Shown here: piece after piece, positions 1-7,092 of the stretch
Layout: each line of letters begins with the position of its first letter
Numbering within the stretch: the stretch's first letter is position 1
Origin: an uncultured Clostridia bacterium
GTDB lineage: Bacteria; Bacillota; Clostridia; Christensenellales; UBA3700
NCBI GenBank assembly: GCA_947176975.1
Contig: CAMWSW010000017.1
Coordinates: 1 to 11,211, forward strand
Direction: 5' to 3'
Length of the DNA stretch: 11,211 bases
Notes under the pieces: generated by a model
Told to the model about the DNA's origin: nothing
The model's input: only the letters and a program-made list of their open reading frames with translations
Databases searched by the model: none
Position numbers and translations under genes: made by a program

Positions 1-1858
1 CGTATGCGCCGAGCGAGTTGATAGCAACGTTGAATATATGTCCTATCAAGTATATTACTATCGACACGATCACACCCAAGAACTTGACAGGCAACATTCC
101 CGATATTACGTCTGCAATCTGATTGAATACCATTGCTATAACGCCCGTCGCCAAACCCAGACCGAACAAACGCGTATAGCTCATCAAGTCTGAAAAGAAA
201 TTGATGATACCGTAAAGCGACGAGAAAGCGCCCGTTACTTTCTTTGCTCCCTTCTTGCCGAAAGTACCCGCAAGCATTAACAACACGAGTCCCAAGACAA
301 GGAGTACTATGCCCAGGTATTTCGCCCAACTTCCCAACTTGCTTGCCAAAGCGATTCCGCCTATGCCAAGCGCAAGGAAATACCAACTGAACGCAGAGGA
401 AATACCCCAAAGCCATTGTCCTTTCTTTATCAGAGCAACCATATTGATTGCCATACCTACGAACATCTGTATCAAACCTACCGCAAGCGATACGACTAGC
501 AACGGCATAGGTTCTTCTATAGGATTAAACCAATACCACATTCCTATATCTTTTGCGCTCACACCGAAATACGAACCGAATAAAAATCCCCAGATAATCG
601 TCGAAATTCCGCCCATAAATACAATCTTGACAAGATTGAGTTGACCCTTAGGCGGTCTTCTGATTGCAAGGACGAGTCCTGCGCCCAAAGTGAGCAACAA
701 GCCGTAACCTGCGTCGGAAAGCATAATTCCAAACATAAGGAAGAAGAAAAACGCAACGCCCGCGTTGGGATCAATCTCCTTATATGCAGGCACGGAATAC
801 ATATTCGTCACGCTCTCATACGGCGAAACCACTCCGTTGTTGATTGCAAGCGTAGGTACGTCTTCGCCCTCAAGCGGGTCTCTTATCAAAAACGCAAGCG
901 AAAGCGGACTGTCCGTCAATTCCTTCTCCACTCTTTGCGCCTCGCTTTGAGGCAACCAAGCTTCCATATAATAAGTAGCTTCCGTGACTTGCGTATTGTT
1001 TCTGCTTTGCGCCTTTGCCACTTCGAGCGTGATGAAGTCGTACAACTTCATTACGTCTTCTCTTATGCTCTCAAAGGTCATAATTTTTTCGACAAGACAA
1101 TTGCTTTGCTTATCTATATTATCAATTTTGCTGTAGCACTCTTCGATAATTTGACTTGCCGTCTTGCTCTCGTCAATAGTGCATACGGCAAATTCAACCT
1201 CTGTCAAAATCTCTTGAATTTCTTCTCTCTTTTCTTTGGGTATTACTATCGCAACGCCGCTGACTTCAACTCCGTCAAACACTTCGTATTCGCCGCCCTT
1301 ATCTTTGATGCTCTCCAAAAGAGGAAGTTTGACATTCTTGACTTCGCCAAGCAATACGTTGACGGTCTTGGTATCTTTAAATCGGGAAAATGGAGCGTCC
1401 ATATTCTTATACGGCGTCATAGAAGCAAGCAAATTATTTTGTTTTTGCTTTTCTGCTTTAAGCGAAATAATCTCGTCTTTGCAAGCTTTAAGTTCTTCTA
1501 TTTGCGAAAAAATATCCGCCTCGATGTTTTGCAAATCTTCAAAACTCTCGTAGGTGATAACAGGTCTTACCGCAAACATACCTCGCCCTTTTGCGGGAGT
1601 ATAATCTATCTTGTGCTCCTTGGCGAGTTTTTTTGCGGTATTCTTATATTCCTTGACTGTCTCCAAGCAAAATTCCAGCTTGGCAAGTTTGACTTTGTTT
1701 TCGTCGATATCCTGTTGGATATCCACCGCCTGCATCTTGTCGATTTTTTGCGTAGCAACCACTTCTGCGCAACCCAACTTGTGCAGTTTTTTAATCAAAG
1801 TATTACGCTCTGCGACGTTGCCTATCAAAAGCAACTTCTGCATATTACTTAATGCCAT
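1..1858 (-). CDS. ntpI: V-type ATP synthase subunit I (partial, C-terminus off window)
   Basis: Membrane subunit a/I of the V/A-type ATPase, which forms the ion half-channels against the c-ring and anchors the peripheral stalks. My reading gives 619 full codons with no internal stop, running off the left edge; the family is usually around 650 residues, so only a short C-terminal piece is missing. Residues 1 to about 365 are a charged, coiled-coil cytoplasmic half beginning MALSNMQKLLLIGN. From about residue 367 on there are several hydrophobic segments. The hallmark motif MSYTRLFGLGLATG is present, and its Arg is residue 563, the family's essential ion-transfer arginine. The ATG at 1858 has an SD-like GAAAGGT just upstream. 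It overlaps the end of the preceding stalk-subunit gene by 14 bases, which suggests translational coupling. Whether the ion is H+ or Na+ cannot be told without subunit K, which lies outside the window. Confidence 0.95.
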   Translation of the reverse strand, partial: MALSNMQKLLLIGNVAERNTLIKKLHKLGCAEVVATQKIDKMQAVDIQQDIDENKVKLAKLEFCLETVKEYKNTAKKLAKEHKIDYTPAKGRGMFAVRPVITYESFEDLQNIEADIFSQIEELKACKDEIISLKAEKQKQNNLLASMTPYKNMDAPFSRFKDTKTVNVLLGEVKNVKLPLLESIKDKGGEYEVFDGVEVSGVAIVIPKEKREEIQEILTEVEFAVCTIDESKTASQIIEECYSKIDNIDKQSNCLVEKIMTFESIREDVMKLYDFITLEVAKAQSRNNTQVTEATYYMEAWLPQSEAQRVEKELTDSPLSLAFLIRDPLEGEDVPTLAINNGVVSPYESVTNMYSVPAYKEIDPNAGVAFFFFLMFGIMLSDAGYGLLLTLGAGLVLAIRRPPKGQLNLVKIVFMGGISTIIWGFLFGSYFGVSAKDIGMWYWFNPIEEPMPLLVVSLAVGLIQMFVGMAINMVALIKKGQWLWGISSAFSWYFLALGIGGIALASKLGSWAKYLGIVLLVLGLVLLMLAGTFGKKGAKKVTGAFSSLYGIINFFSDLMSYTRLFGLGLATGVIAMVFNQIADVISGMLPVKFLGVIVSIVIYLIGHIFNVAINSLGAY

Positions 1859-2171
1859 ACTTACCTTTCAACTCTTTGATAATGCTTGCCGTGACTTTCT
1901 TCTTATTCTTATCAAGCGTAGCCGTCATAGCGTCGGCTTGCTTTTGAGCCTCTTCGAGCTGAGCCGCCCTCAACTCCGCTCCTTTCTTTTCTCCCGCCTC
2001 GATAGCAGATTGCTCTTTGGCGTACTGTTCGTCCTTTGCGCTCACAATCATAGCGTCGGCTTTGACCTTAGCTTCATTGACGATATTATTCGACTCGTTG
2101 ACAGATGCCTTGACAATTTCCTGCGCCTTGTCTTCTGCCTCGATAATGCTGTCTATCATCTCTTCAATCAT
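1845..2171 (-). CDS. ntpF: V-type ATP synthase subunit G/H (peripheral stalk)
   Basis: A small protein of 108 residues, rich in Glu, Ala, Lys and Ile, predicted to be almost entirely helical coiled coil. This is what the NtpF/AhaH/subunit G family looks like; it pairs with subunit E to form the peripheral stalk joining the V1 head to subunit I. The neighbour order NtpF then NtpI is the E. hirae ntp operon order, which supports the call since the sequence itself is low in distinctive motifs. I chose the ATG at 2171 because GGAGAG (2179-2184) lies 7 nt upstream and the start falls 19 nt after the rpiB stop. An in-frame TTG at 2213 would give 122 residues but would run into rpiB and has no better site. 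Subunits K, E, C, A, B and D would be expected beyond the left edge. Confidence 0.85.
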   Translation of the reverse strand: MIEEMIDSIIEAEDKAQEIVKASVNESNNIVNEAKVKADAMIVSAKDEQYAKEQSAIEAGEKKGAELRAAQLEEAQKQADAMTATLDKNKKKVTASIIKELKGKYGIK

Positions 2172-2190
2172 ATCAATTCTCTCCGCCCTA

Positions 2191-2640
2191 TTATTTGAAA
2201 TACTTTCTCTCAATCTCGCTTATCTTGGCAACTCTGCCCGTGTGTCTTCCGCCCTCAAACGGCGTATCAAGCCACACTTCAACCATTTGTCCTGCAAGTT
2301 CTTCACTGACGATTCTTCCGCCCATGGAAAGGATATTTGCGTCGTTGTGCTGAGCGCACATTTGCGCGGTAAACAAATCGTGACATACCGCAGCTCTCAC
2401 GCCTTTGACTTTGTTTGCGGCAATGCTTATGCCTATGCCAGTACCGCAAAGGATGATGCCTTTGTCAACTTCGCCTTTGGATACGGCCTCTGCGACCTTC
2501 AATGCGTAATCGGGATAATCAACCGACTTGGTGTCATTGCACCCCATATCGATTATTTCAACACCGTTGTTCTCCAAAACCTTAATTACGGTAGGCTTCA
2601 AATTTATTCCGCCGTGGTCACATCCAATTGCTATCTTCAT
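2191..2640 (-). CDS. rpiB: Ribose-5-phosphate isomerase B
   Basis: 149 residues, the normal length for the RpiB/LacAB family. The enzyme interconverts ribose 5-phosphate and ribulose 5-phosphate in the non-oxidative pentose phosphate pathway, in the cytoplasm. Visible signatures are CDHGG near the N-terminus (Asp8, His9), the catalytic Cys65 in CGTGIG, the HNDANIL segment (His98, Asn99) and GRHTGR near residue 131 for phosphate binding. An AGGAG lies 5 nt before the ATG. RpiB-like proteins can also act on allose phosphate, but Cys65 and His98 fit the ribose enzyme. It follows the phosphatase gene after a 132-base gap that contains a likely promoter, and precedes the V-ATPase stalk gene by 19 bases, so it is probably the first gene of the ATPase transcript. 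Confidence 0.95.
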   Translation of the reverse strand: MKIAIGCDHGGINLKPTVIKVLENNGVEIIDMGCNDTKSVDYPDYALKVAEAVSKGEVDKGIILCGTGIGISIAANKVKGVRAAVCHDLFTAQMCAQHNDANILSMGGRIVSEELAGQMVEVWLDTPFEGGRHTGRVAKISEIERKYFK

Positions 2641-2663
2641 AAGCGCTCCTATCCTTTTGTATA

Positions 2664-2699
2664 CTCGATTATTTTATCACAATTTCCAAAATTATGCAA
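2664..2699 (-). promoter_or_regulatory. Probable promoter of rpiB and the V-ATPase genes
   Basis: On the minus strand there is an extended -10, TGATAAAAT (hexamer TAAAAT at 2676-2671), with TTGCAT at 2699-2694 as a weak -35 across exactly 17 nt. The predicted start near 2664 leaves a leader of about 24 nt holding the rpiB Shine-Dalgarno site. It lies in the 132-base AT-rich gap between the phosphatase gene and rpiB. I saw no strong terminator in that gap, so read-through from the upstream genes is also possible. Confidence 0.5.
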
Positions 2700-2772
2700 G
2701 ACCTAATTTTTATTTCCTTTATAATATGCTGAAAATAGGCAAAATTTTACTCACTATTTTGTCGAATTTTAA

Positions 2773-3216
2773 TTACGACAGCTTCCTTTGCGCAAAACGC
2801 ACTATCTTGTCCATACCTCGTCTTAACTGCTTTTCTACCGCGCGATAATCTGCGCTATGTCCGCCGTACGGGTCGATTACGTCTCCGTCGCCCGTAACGT
2901 CGTCAAAACAAAAGAGCTTTTTGCCGTCTACTTGACCGGCAAGCATTGTTTTGTGAGCTCTCGTCATCGTGACTACCATATCGCAACTTGCTAGCAACTT
3001 TGGCGTCACAGGCTGGGACTTGTGGGTAAAGAATATATTCATCTCTTCTACAATCTCGGCGGTATGCTCGCTCATAGCTTCTCCGTAACCGCAATAAATA
3101 CCTGCGCTGTCGACCTCTATGCCTTGCAAGCCCTCGTTGTTTATCTTTTGCTGCAATATTGCTTGCGCCATTGGCGAACGGCAAGTATTGCCCGTACATA
3201 CAAATAAAATCTTCAT
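2773..3216 (-). CDS. ywlE: Low-molecular-weight phosphatase, YwlE-like (probable protein-arginine phosphatase)
   Basis: 147 residues of the LMW-PTP family. The P-loop CTGNTCRS puts the nucleophile at Cys7 and the phosphate-binding Arg at 13. The general acid is Asp115 in the DPYGG motif. Residue 11 is Thr; in B. subtilis YwlE this threonine is what selects phosphoarginine over phosphotyrosine, where classical LMW-PTPs carry a bulkier residue such as Ile. The likely role is therefore removal of the McsB arginine-phosphate mark that targets proteins to ClpCP, in the cytoplasm. No mcsB is visible here, so the partner is inferred. The start codon overlaps the stop of sua5 as ATGA, with GGAGG 9 nt upstream inside the end of sua5, so the two are translationally coupled. 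A tyrosine phosphatase role remains possible. Confidence 0.9.
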   Translation of the reverse strand: MKILFVCTGNTCRSPMAQAILQQKINNEGLQGIEVDSAGIYCGYGEAMSEHTAEIVEEMNIFFTHKSQPVTPKLLASCDMVVTMTRAHKTMLAGQVDGKKLFCFDDVTGDGDVIDPYGGHSADYRAVEKQLRRGMDKIVRFAQRKLS

Positions 3217-4205
3217 ATACGTTTACCTCCGCTGGCTTTGTTTATTCTGTTCATAATCGACGCTCCAAGCCCCTCATTTCCAAAGTCTTGGCAAATGATA
3301 TAATCGTACTTATCCTGCGCCTCGTGCATTGCGCCGTATATATTTCGCATAGCATCTTCGTCATTTGCTCCAAGGTCAATGACGTTGATATCGCCTTTGC
3401 CTAAATCTTTGAGATAACGGCTCGTTGCAAGTACGACGGGATTGAGTCCGTTTGCCTTTTGGCGAACATACTCGTCCACTGCGCTCTTCGGACTTGTCGC
3501 AACGACCATTTCGCAACTTGGCGCGTAATGCTTATATTTCATTCCGGGGGCTTTAGCCACTATTATTTTTCCGTCAAAATTCTTGACCTTGCCAAGTACG
3601 TTTGCAAGCAACTCCTGCGTGATTGCGCCGGGACGCAATATCGTCGGCACCTCCGCCGTCATATCGACTATCGTCGATTCTATACCCACTTCGCAAGCTC
3701 CGCCTTGCAAAATGAGCGGCACGCGTCCTTGCATATCTTCAAAGACGTGTTCTGCGCGCGTTGGGGATATCTTCGTCGACGTATTAGCCGACGGCGCGGC
3801 TATAGGCACTCCGCACGCCATAATGAATTGTCTTGCGACGGTATGTATAGGAAAGCGTATTCCCACGGTGTCAAGTCCCGCCGTAACCTCGTCGGGCACT
3901 GCCTTTGACCTCTTGAGGATCACGGTGATAGGTCCGGGCATAAAAGCCTTTATCACAGCCTTTGCTTCGTCCGATACGTCAATCGCAAGTCTGTCTATCC
4001 AAGATATATCTGCAATATGCGCAATGAGAGGATTGTCCATAGGTCTGCCCTTTGCCTCAAATATCTTGCGTACTGCATCCCCGTCAAAAGCGTTGGCGCC
4101 GAGCCCGTATACGGTCTCGGTGGGAAATACTACGATATCTCCGCTTTTGATAAGTTCGACAGCCTCGTCAAGTCCTTGCTCAATAGATACAATCTTGGTT
4201 TGCAT
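3213..4205 (-). CDS. ywlC: L-threonylcarbamoyladenylate synthase (Sua5/YwlC type)
   Basis: 330 residues, the long Sua5 form rather than the short TsaC form. It makes threonylcarbamoyl-AMP from threonine, bicarbonate and ATP, the first step of the universal tRNA t6A37 modification, with TsaD/TsaB/TsaE transferring the group afterwards. Residues about 10-200 are the YrdC-like catalytic domain: FPTETVYGLG (27-36), KGRPMDNPLI (52-60, including the conserved K-x-R) and the S-x-N at 139-141. A proline-rich linker with APGMKYKHYAP (219-229) leads into the C-terminal Sua5 domain (about 230-328). The ATG at 4205 lies 3 bases after the manA stop, and its AAAGGTG site lies in the last codons of manA. 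Confidence 0.96.
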   Translation of the reverse strand: MQTKIVSIEQGLDEAVELIKSGDIVVFPTETVYGLGANAFDGDAVRKIFEAKGRPMDNPLIAHIADISWIDRLAIDVSDEAKAVIKAFMPGPITVILKRSKAVPDEVTAGLDTVGIRFPIHTVARQFIMACGVPIAAPSANTSTKISPTRAEHVFEDMQGRVPLILQGGACEVGIESTIVDMTAEVPTILRPGAITQELLANVLGKVKNFDGKIIVAKAPGMKYKHYAPSCEMVVATSPKSAVDEYVRQKANGLNPVVLATSRYLKDLGKGDINVIDLGANDEDAMRNIYGAMHEAQDKYDYIICQDFGNEGLGASIMNRINKASGGKRI

Positions 4206-4208
4206 ATT

Positions 4209-5162
4209 TTACACCTTTGCGCTTATTGCTTTTAAATTGCCGTATATGTTGACTTTGCCAAGTCCCGCAGGCAAAAATACCGTATCTCCCAAGTCGAGAG
4301 ATATGCAGTTACCGTCCGCCATAATTGCGCCGCTGCCGTCGACCACGGTCAAAGATACGAAGGAATCTTCGCCGACTTCAAAAGTATATTCTTCCTCGCA
4401 GGTAATCTCGCTTGCCGTAAAGTATTTGCAACTTGCAAGAGTCACCGTATTATCGTCGACTCTCACGGAATTTTCGTTGGCTTTGACGACCTTTGCCGTG
4501 TCAGTCACGTCGAGAGCCTTGTCGATATGCAACGCTCTCTTGTTGCCCTTGTCGTCTACTCTGTCGTAGTCGTACAGCCTATAAGTAATGGAAGAGTTCT
4601 GCTGTACTTCGCAGAGCAATATTCCGCCGCATATGGCGTGCACAGTGCCGGCAGGTATAAAGAGGCAGTCTCCCTTTTGCACTTCAATGAAATTGAGGTA
4701 ATCTGTTATTTTACCTTCCGCCAAAGCCTGTCCGAGTTGTTCTTTTGAAATAGGCTCTTTAAAGCCGCAATATACGCCGCTGCCTTTCTTTGCGTCGACG
4801 ATATACCACATCTCCGTCTTTCCGTACTCTCCCTCTTCGCGCAAAGCATATTCGTCGTCGGGGTGTACTTGTATTGAAAGATTGCTCTTGCTATCAATGA
4901 GTTTGACAAGTATAGGGAAAAATGAAAACTCCTTGCCCTTTGCTCCCAAAAATTGTGGATTTTCTTCAAGCACGCTAGAGAGTTTGCGAGAGGAAAATTC
5001 GCCGTTGACGACGATACTCTCGCCCTTTTCGTGACAGGCAAGTTCCCAGCTCTCGGCAATATTTGCGCCAAGTCCTTTCTTATTCCACTTATCGTTCATA
5101 AGTCTTGTTCCGCCCCACACCGCTTCGACGGTAGCAGGAACTAATTTCATAGGATAACTCAT
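4209..5162 (-). CDS. manA: Mannose-6-phosphate isomerase, class I (short Firmicute type)
   Basis: 317 residues, matching the short bacterial type I phosphomannose isomerases such as B. subtilis ManA. It converts mannose 6-phosphate to fructose 6-phosphate and uses a cupin-bound zinc. The four metal ligands are visible: Gln98 and His100 in the QVHPDD motif, Glu117 in KTEMWY, and His175 in PAGTVHAI. Arg195 in YRLYDYDR is the family's conserved active-site arginine. The C-terminal third is a second, degenerate cupin fold without metal ligands. A GAGG site lies upstream of the ATG at 5162. The gene begins 39 bases after the histidine kinase stop with no hairpin in between, so it is probably on the same transcript. 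No sugar transport gene is adjacent, so the physiological use (mannose catabolism or supply of Man6P for glycans) is open. Confidence 0.94.
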   Translation of the reverse strand: MSYPMKLVPATVEAVWGGTRLMNDKWNKKGLGANIAESWELACHEKGESIVVNGEFSSRKLSSVLEENPQFLGAKGKEFSFFPILVKLIDSKSNLSIQVHPDDEYALREEGEYGKTEMWYIVDAKKGSGVYCGFKEPISKEQLGQALAEGKITDYLNFIEVQKGDCLFIPAGTVHAICGGILLCEVQQNSSITYRLYDYDRVDDKGNKRALHIDKALDVTDTAKVVKANENSVRVDDNTVTLASCKYFTASEITCEEEYTFEVGEDSFVSLTVVDGSGAIMADGNCISLDLGDTVFLPAGLGKVNIYGNLKAISAKV

Positions 5163-5201
5163 TGTATATACCTCGTATCTATTATTTTCTTTTTGAATTC
5201 G

Positions 5202-6956
5202 TCATACTTTCACAACCGATTTGGGAAATACGACTTTGAATTGACTGCCTACGCCAAGTTCGCTCTTGAGCGTAATCTTTGCGCCGTGAATTACCGCGAT
5301 TCTCTTGACGATTGCAAGCCCAAGTCCCGTGGAACTCTCATTGGTATAGGTGCGCGACGCGTCGACTTTATAGAATCTCTCAAAAAGTCTGCCTTGATGT
5401 TCTTTGGATATGCCTATGCCGTCGTCGTTCACTTCAAGCGTGACGTCGTCTTTGCCCTCACTCAAAATGACGTCAACGCAACCGCCCTCTTTATTGTACT
5501 TGATTGCATTGTTGACGAGATTTGTCACCAACGTGGCAATCATCTTGGGTCTGCAAATCAAGCGCGCCTTTCCCGTCAAATTCAACTTCACTCCCTTGCT
5601 GTCGGCGACGCCTTTCATCTCCTTGACGACTTGACGGCAAAGTTCAAGCATATCGGTAGAAGACAAGTCTTCGTTGTCCATATCGGCGTCGAGTTTTGAC
5701 AGTTTGAGCATATCGTCAATGAGCGACTTCATTCTGCCTGCGTTGGAGTTGATTTCTCTTATGCACACGTCAAGTTGTTTTTGCGATACGCCATCCATAG
5801 TCATGAGTTCGGAATAACCGCTGATTGCCGTCAATGGCGTCTTGAGCTCGTGTGAAGCATTGGCAAAAAACTCGCTTCGTATCTTTGCGCTGTTGGCTTC
5901 CATAGTGACGTTGGTGAATATGATTATCATTACGTCGCCCGTGATGACGTCGCTCTCTTCCACGATGTCAAAGCTCGTCTCCACTCTGTATATCTCGTCG
6001 CCAATGGTTATCTCGCCCACGTAATACTTCTTGTCGGCAAGCGACTGCTTGAGCGCAGCAAGCAAATCTTCGTTGTCAATTAGATAGCCGAGATCGACTC
6101 CCACCACGTCGTTTTCTTTGCCGAAAATATCCAAAGCTACGTTGTTGTTGAGCACTATTCTGCCGCTTTGAGATACGACGATTATACCTTGGTTGACGGA
6201 GTGCAGAAGTATCGACGATTTCTTTTGTTCGTATTGCAAATTGACAAGGTTTTTGGCGATTTCGCCCGCGATATCGTCGACCTTTGTCAACACGGCTTTG
6301 AACTCGGGAAAGTTGAGTTTTTCCGGCACTTGCATAGGCGTGTATTCGCCGTTGTTTATGTCCACAAGAATTCCCTCGAGTTTCTCAAAAGGTATCGTAG
6401 CAAACTTCATATTGAGCGTCAATGCAAAATACGACGCAAGTATTACGCCCGCCCATATGAGCACGGCAATGATGACGATAAGGAAATAAGGTCCCGTGTT
6501 GTAGATTACGTCTACCGAACACATCAGTATCAAATAACCGCCCTCAAAATTTTCGTTTTCCACTTTGACGGCGTAATTGATTGCCATTCCTTTTTGATAG
6601 GAACTACCCAAGAAAAAATGCTCTCCCTTTTTCTCGGCTTTTTCAATATGGCGCATAATTCTGCGGTCCAAATCAAGCTCTTCGGGGGTGTTTTGATAGC
6701 TCACTTGTTTGTTGCTGTCAAAGACTACTATCTTATAAAACTTTTCTTTTTCGTCAGGCTCTTCCAAAGCGGCGCTTATATCTTCAAAACTCTCAACCTC
6801 TCTCAACTTGTCGACAACGAAATTCGTCTCTTGATTGAGAAAGTCTTTGATTGAATTGATAGTATAAATATTGAAAACAAAAAAAGTCAAAGCAACGGTA
6901 ACGAATACCGCTACCGTCATTATCAATATAACTCTTCTCAAAATTTTGTTTTTCAT
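5202..6956 (-). CDS. Sensor histidine kinase, PhoR/WalK-like
   Basis: 584 residues and membrane bound. A short basic start (KNKILRR) leads into transmembrane segment 1 (about 9-31). An extracytoplasmic sensor domain of about 120 residues follows (32-155), then transmembrane segment 2 (about 157-180), a HAMP-like linker, a PAS domain (about 245-350), and the kinase core. Core motifs are the H box SHELKTPL with phospho-accepting His369, the N box NLVNNAIKY (479-487), the G1 box DDGIGI (511-516), the F box FERFYKVD (525-532) and the G2 box GLGLAIV (544-550). All catalytic residues are present. The domain order matches PhoR, and the response regulator gene lies immediately upstream. The ATG at 6956 has no Shine-Dalgarno site. 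It is supported by the basic residues ahead of the first membrane helix and by a promoter ending 9 nt upstream. The signal sensed cannot be read from the sequence. Confidence 0.95.
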   Translation of the reverse strand: MKNKILRRVILIMTVAVFVTVALTFFVFNIYTINSIKDFLNQETNFVVDKLREVESFEDISAALEEPDEKEKFYKIVVFDSNKQVSYQNTPEELDLDRRIMRHIEKAEKKGEHFFLGSSYQKGMAINYAVKVENENFEGGYLILMCSVDVIYNTGPYFLIVIIAVLIWAGVILASYFALTLNMKFATIPFEKLEGILVDINNGEYTPMQVPEKLNFPEFKAVLTKVDDIAGEIAKNLVNLQYEQKKSSILLHSVNQGIIVVSQSGRIVLNNNVALDIFGKENDVVGVDLGYLIDNEDLLAALKQSLADKKYYVGEITIGDEIYRVETSFDIVEESDVITGDVMIIIFTNVTMEANSAKIRSEFFANASHELKTPLTAISGYSELMTMDGVSQKQLDVCIREINSNAGRMKSLIDDMLKLSKLDADMDNEDLSSTDMLELCRQVVKEMKGVADSKGVKLNLTGKARLICRPKMIATLVTNLVNNAIKYNKEGGCVDVILSEGKDDVTLEVNDDGIGISKEHQGRLFERFYKVDASRTYTNESSTGLGLAIVKRIAVIHGAKITLKSELGVGSQFKVVFPKSVVKV

Positions 6957-6958
6957 AT

Positions 6959-6994
6959 TGAGTATATTATATTACGCATAGCCCGAAAAGTCAA
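6959..6994 (-). promoter_or_regulatory. Consensus sigma-A promoter for the kinase gene, predicted leaderless
   Basis: On the minus strand TTGACT (6994-6989) and a perfect TATAAT (6971-6966) are separated by exactly 17 nt. Only 9 nt lie between the -10 hexamer and the ATG at 6956, so initiation at the usual distance falls near 6959 and leaves a leader of about 3 nt. This agrees with the absence of any Shine-Dalgarno sequence before this gene, whereas the neighbours have good ones. It would drive the kinase and probably manA, sua5 and the phosphatase gene. Confidence 0.8.
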
Positions 6995-6995
6995 A

Positions 6996-7018
6996 TACAT
7001 AAAATTGCGCATTATGTA
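6996..7018. promoter_or_regulatory. 7-bp inverted repeat abutting the kinase -35 box (possible operator)
   Basis: Arms TACATAA and TTATGTA are perfect complements separated by 9 bases. The repeat starts two bases upstream of the -35 hexamer of the kinase promoter, the usual place for an activator site. The region is AT-rich, so chance occurrence is possible. The binding protein is unknown; OmpR-family regulators more often use direct repeats. Confidence 0.35.
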
Positions 7019-7030
7019 AAGTAAATATAA

Positions 7031-7061
7031 ATCTCCCCTCTCGTTTGACGAGAAGGGAGAT
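7031..7061 (-). terminator. Hairpin between response regulator and kinase genes (terminator or attenuator)
   Basis: Two 13-base arms (7031-7043 and 7049-7061) with a 5-base loop. Read as minus-strand RNA all 13 positions pair, counting one G-U; read as plus-strand RNA that position is a C-A mismatch, so it is built for the minus strand. It is followed by UUAUAUUUAC, a broken U-tract, which suggests partial rather than full termination. It lies 32 nt after the response regulator stop and ahead of the separate kinase promoter. Confidence 0.7.
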
Positions 7062-7092
7062 AAGCAAAAAATATACTTTCTATACTTTAGCC

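Noticed and set aside
641..1852. Open frame of 403 codons on the plus strand
   Set aside because: It lies wholly antisense to the V-ATPase subunit I gene, whose translation matches the family throughout. The plus-strand product is Leu/Phe/Cys/His-rich with no recognisable motif.
2172..2213. TTG start for the V-ATPase stalk subunit, adding 14 residues
   Set aside because: It would overlap the end of rpiB; the ATG at 2171 has a good ribosome site and gives the usual family length.
3583..4569. Open frame of 328 codons on the plus strand
   Set aside because: Antisense to the clearly real sua5 and manA genes; its Ser/Thr/Ala-rich product comes from the codon bias of the opposite strand.
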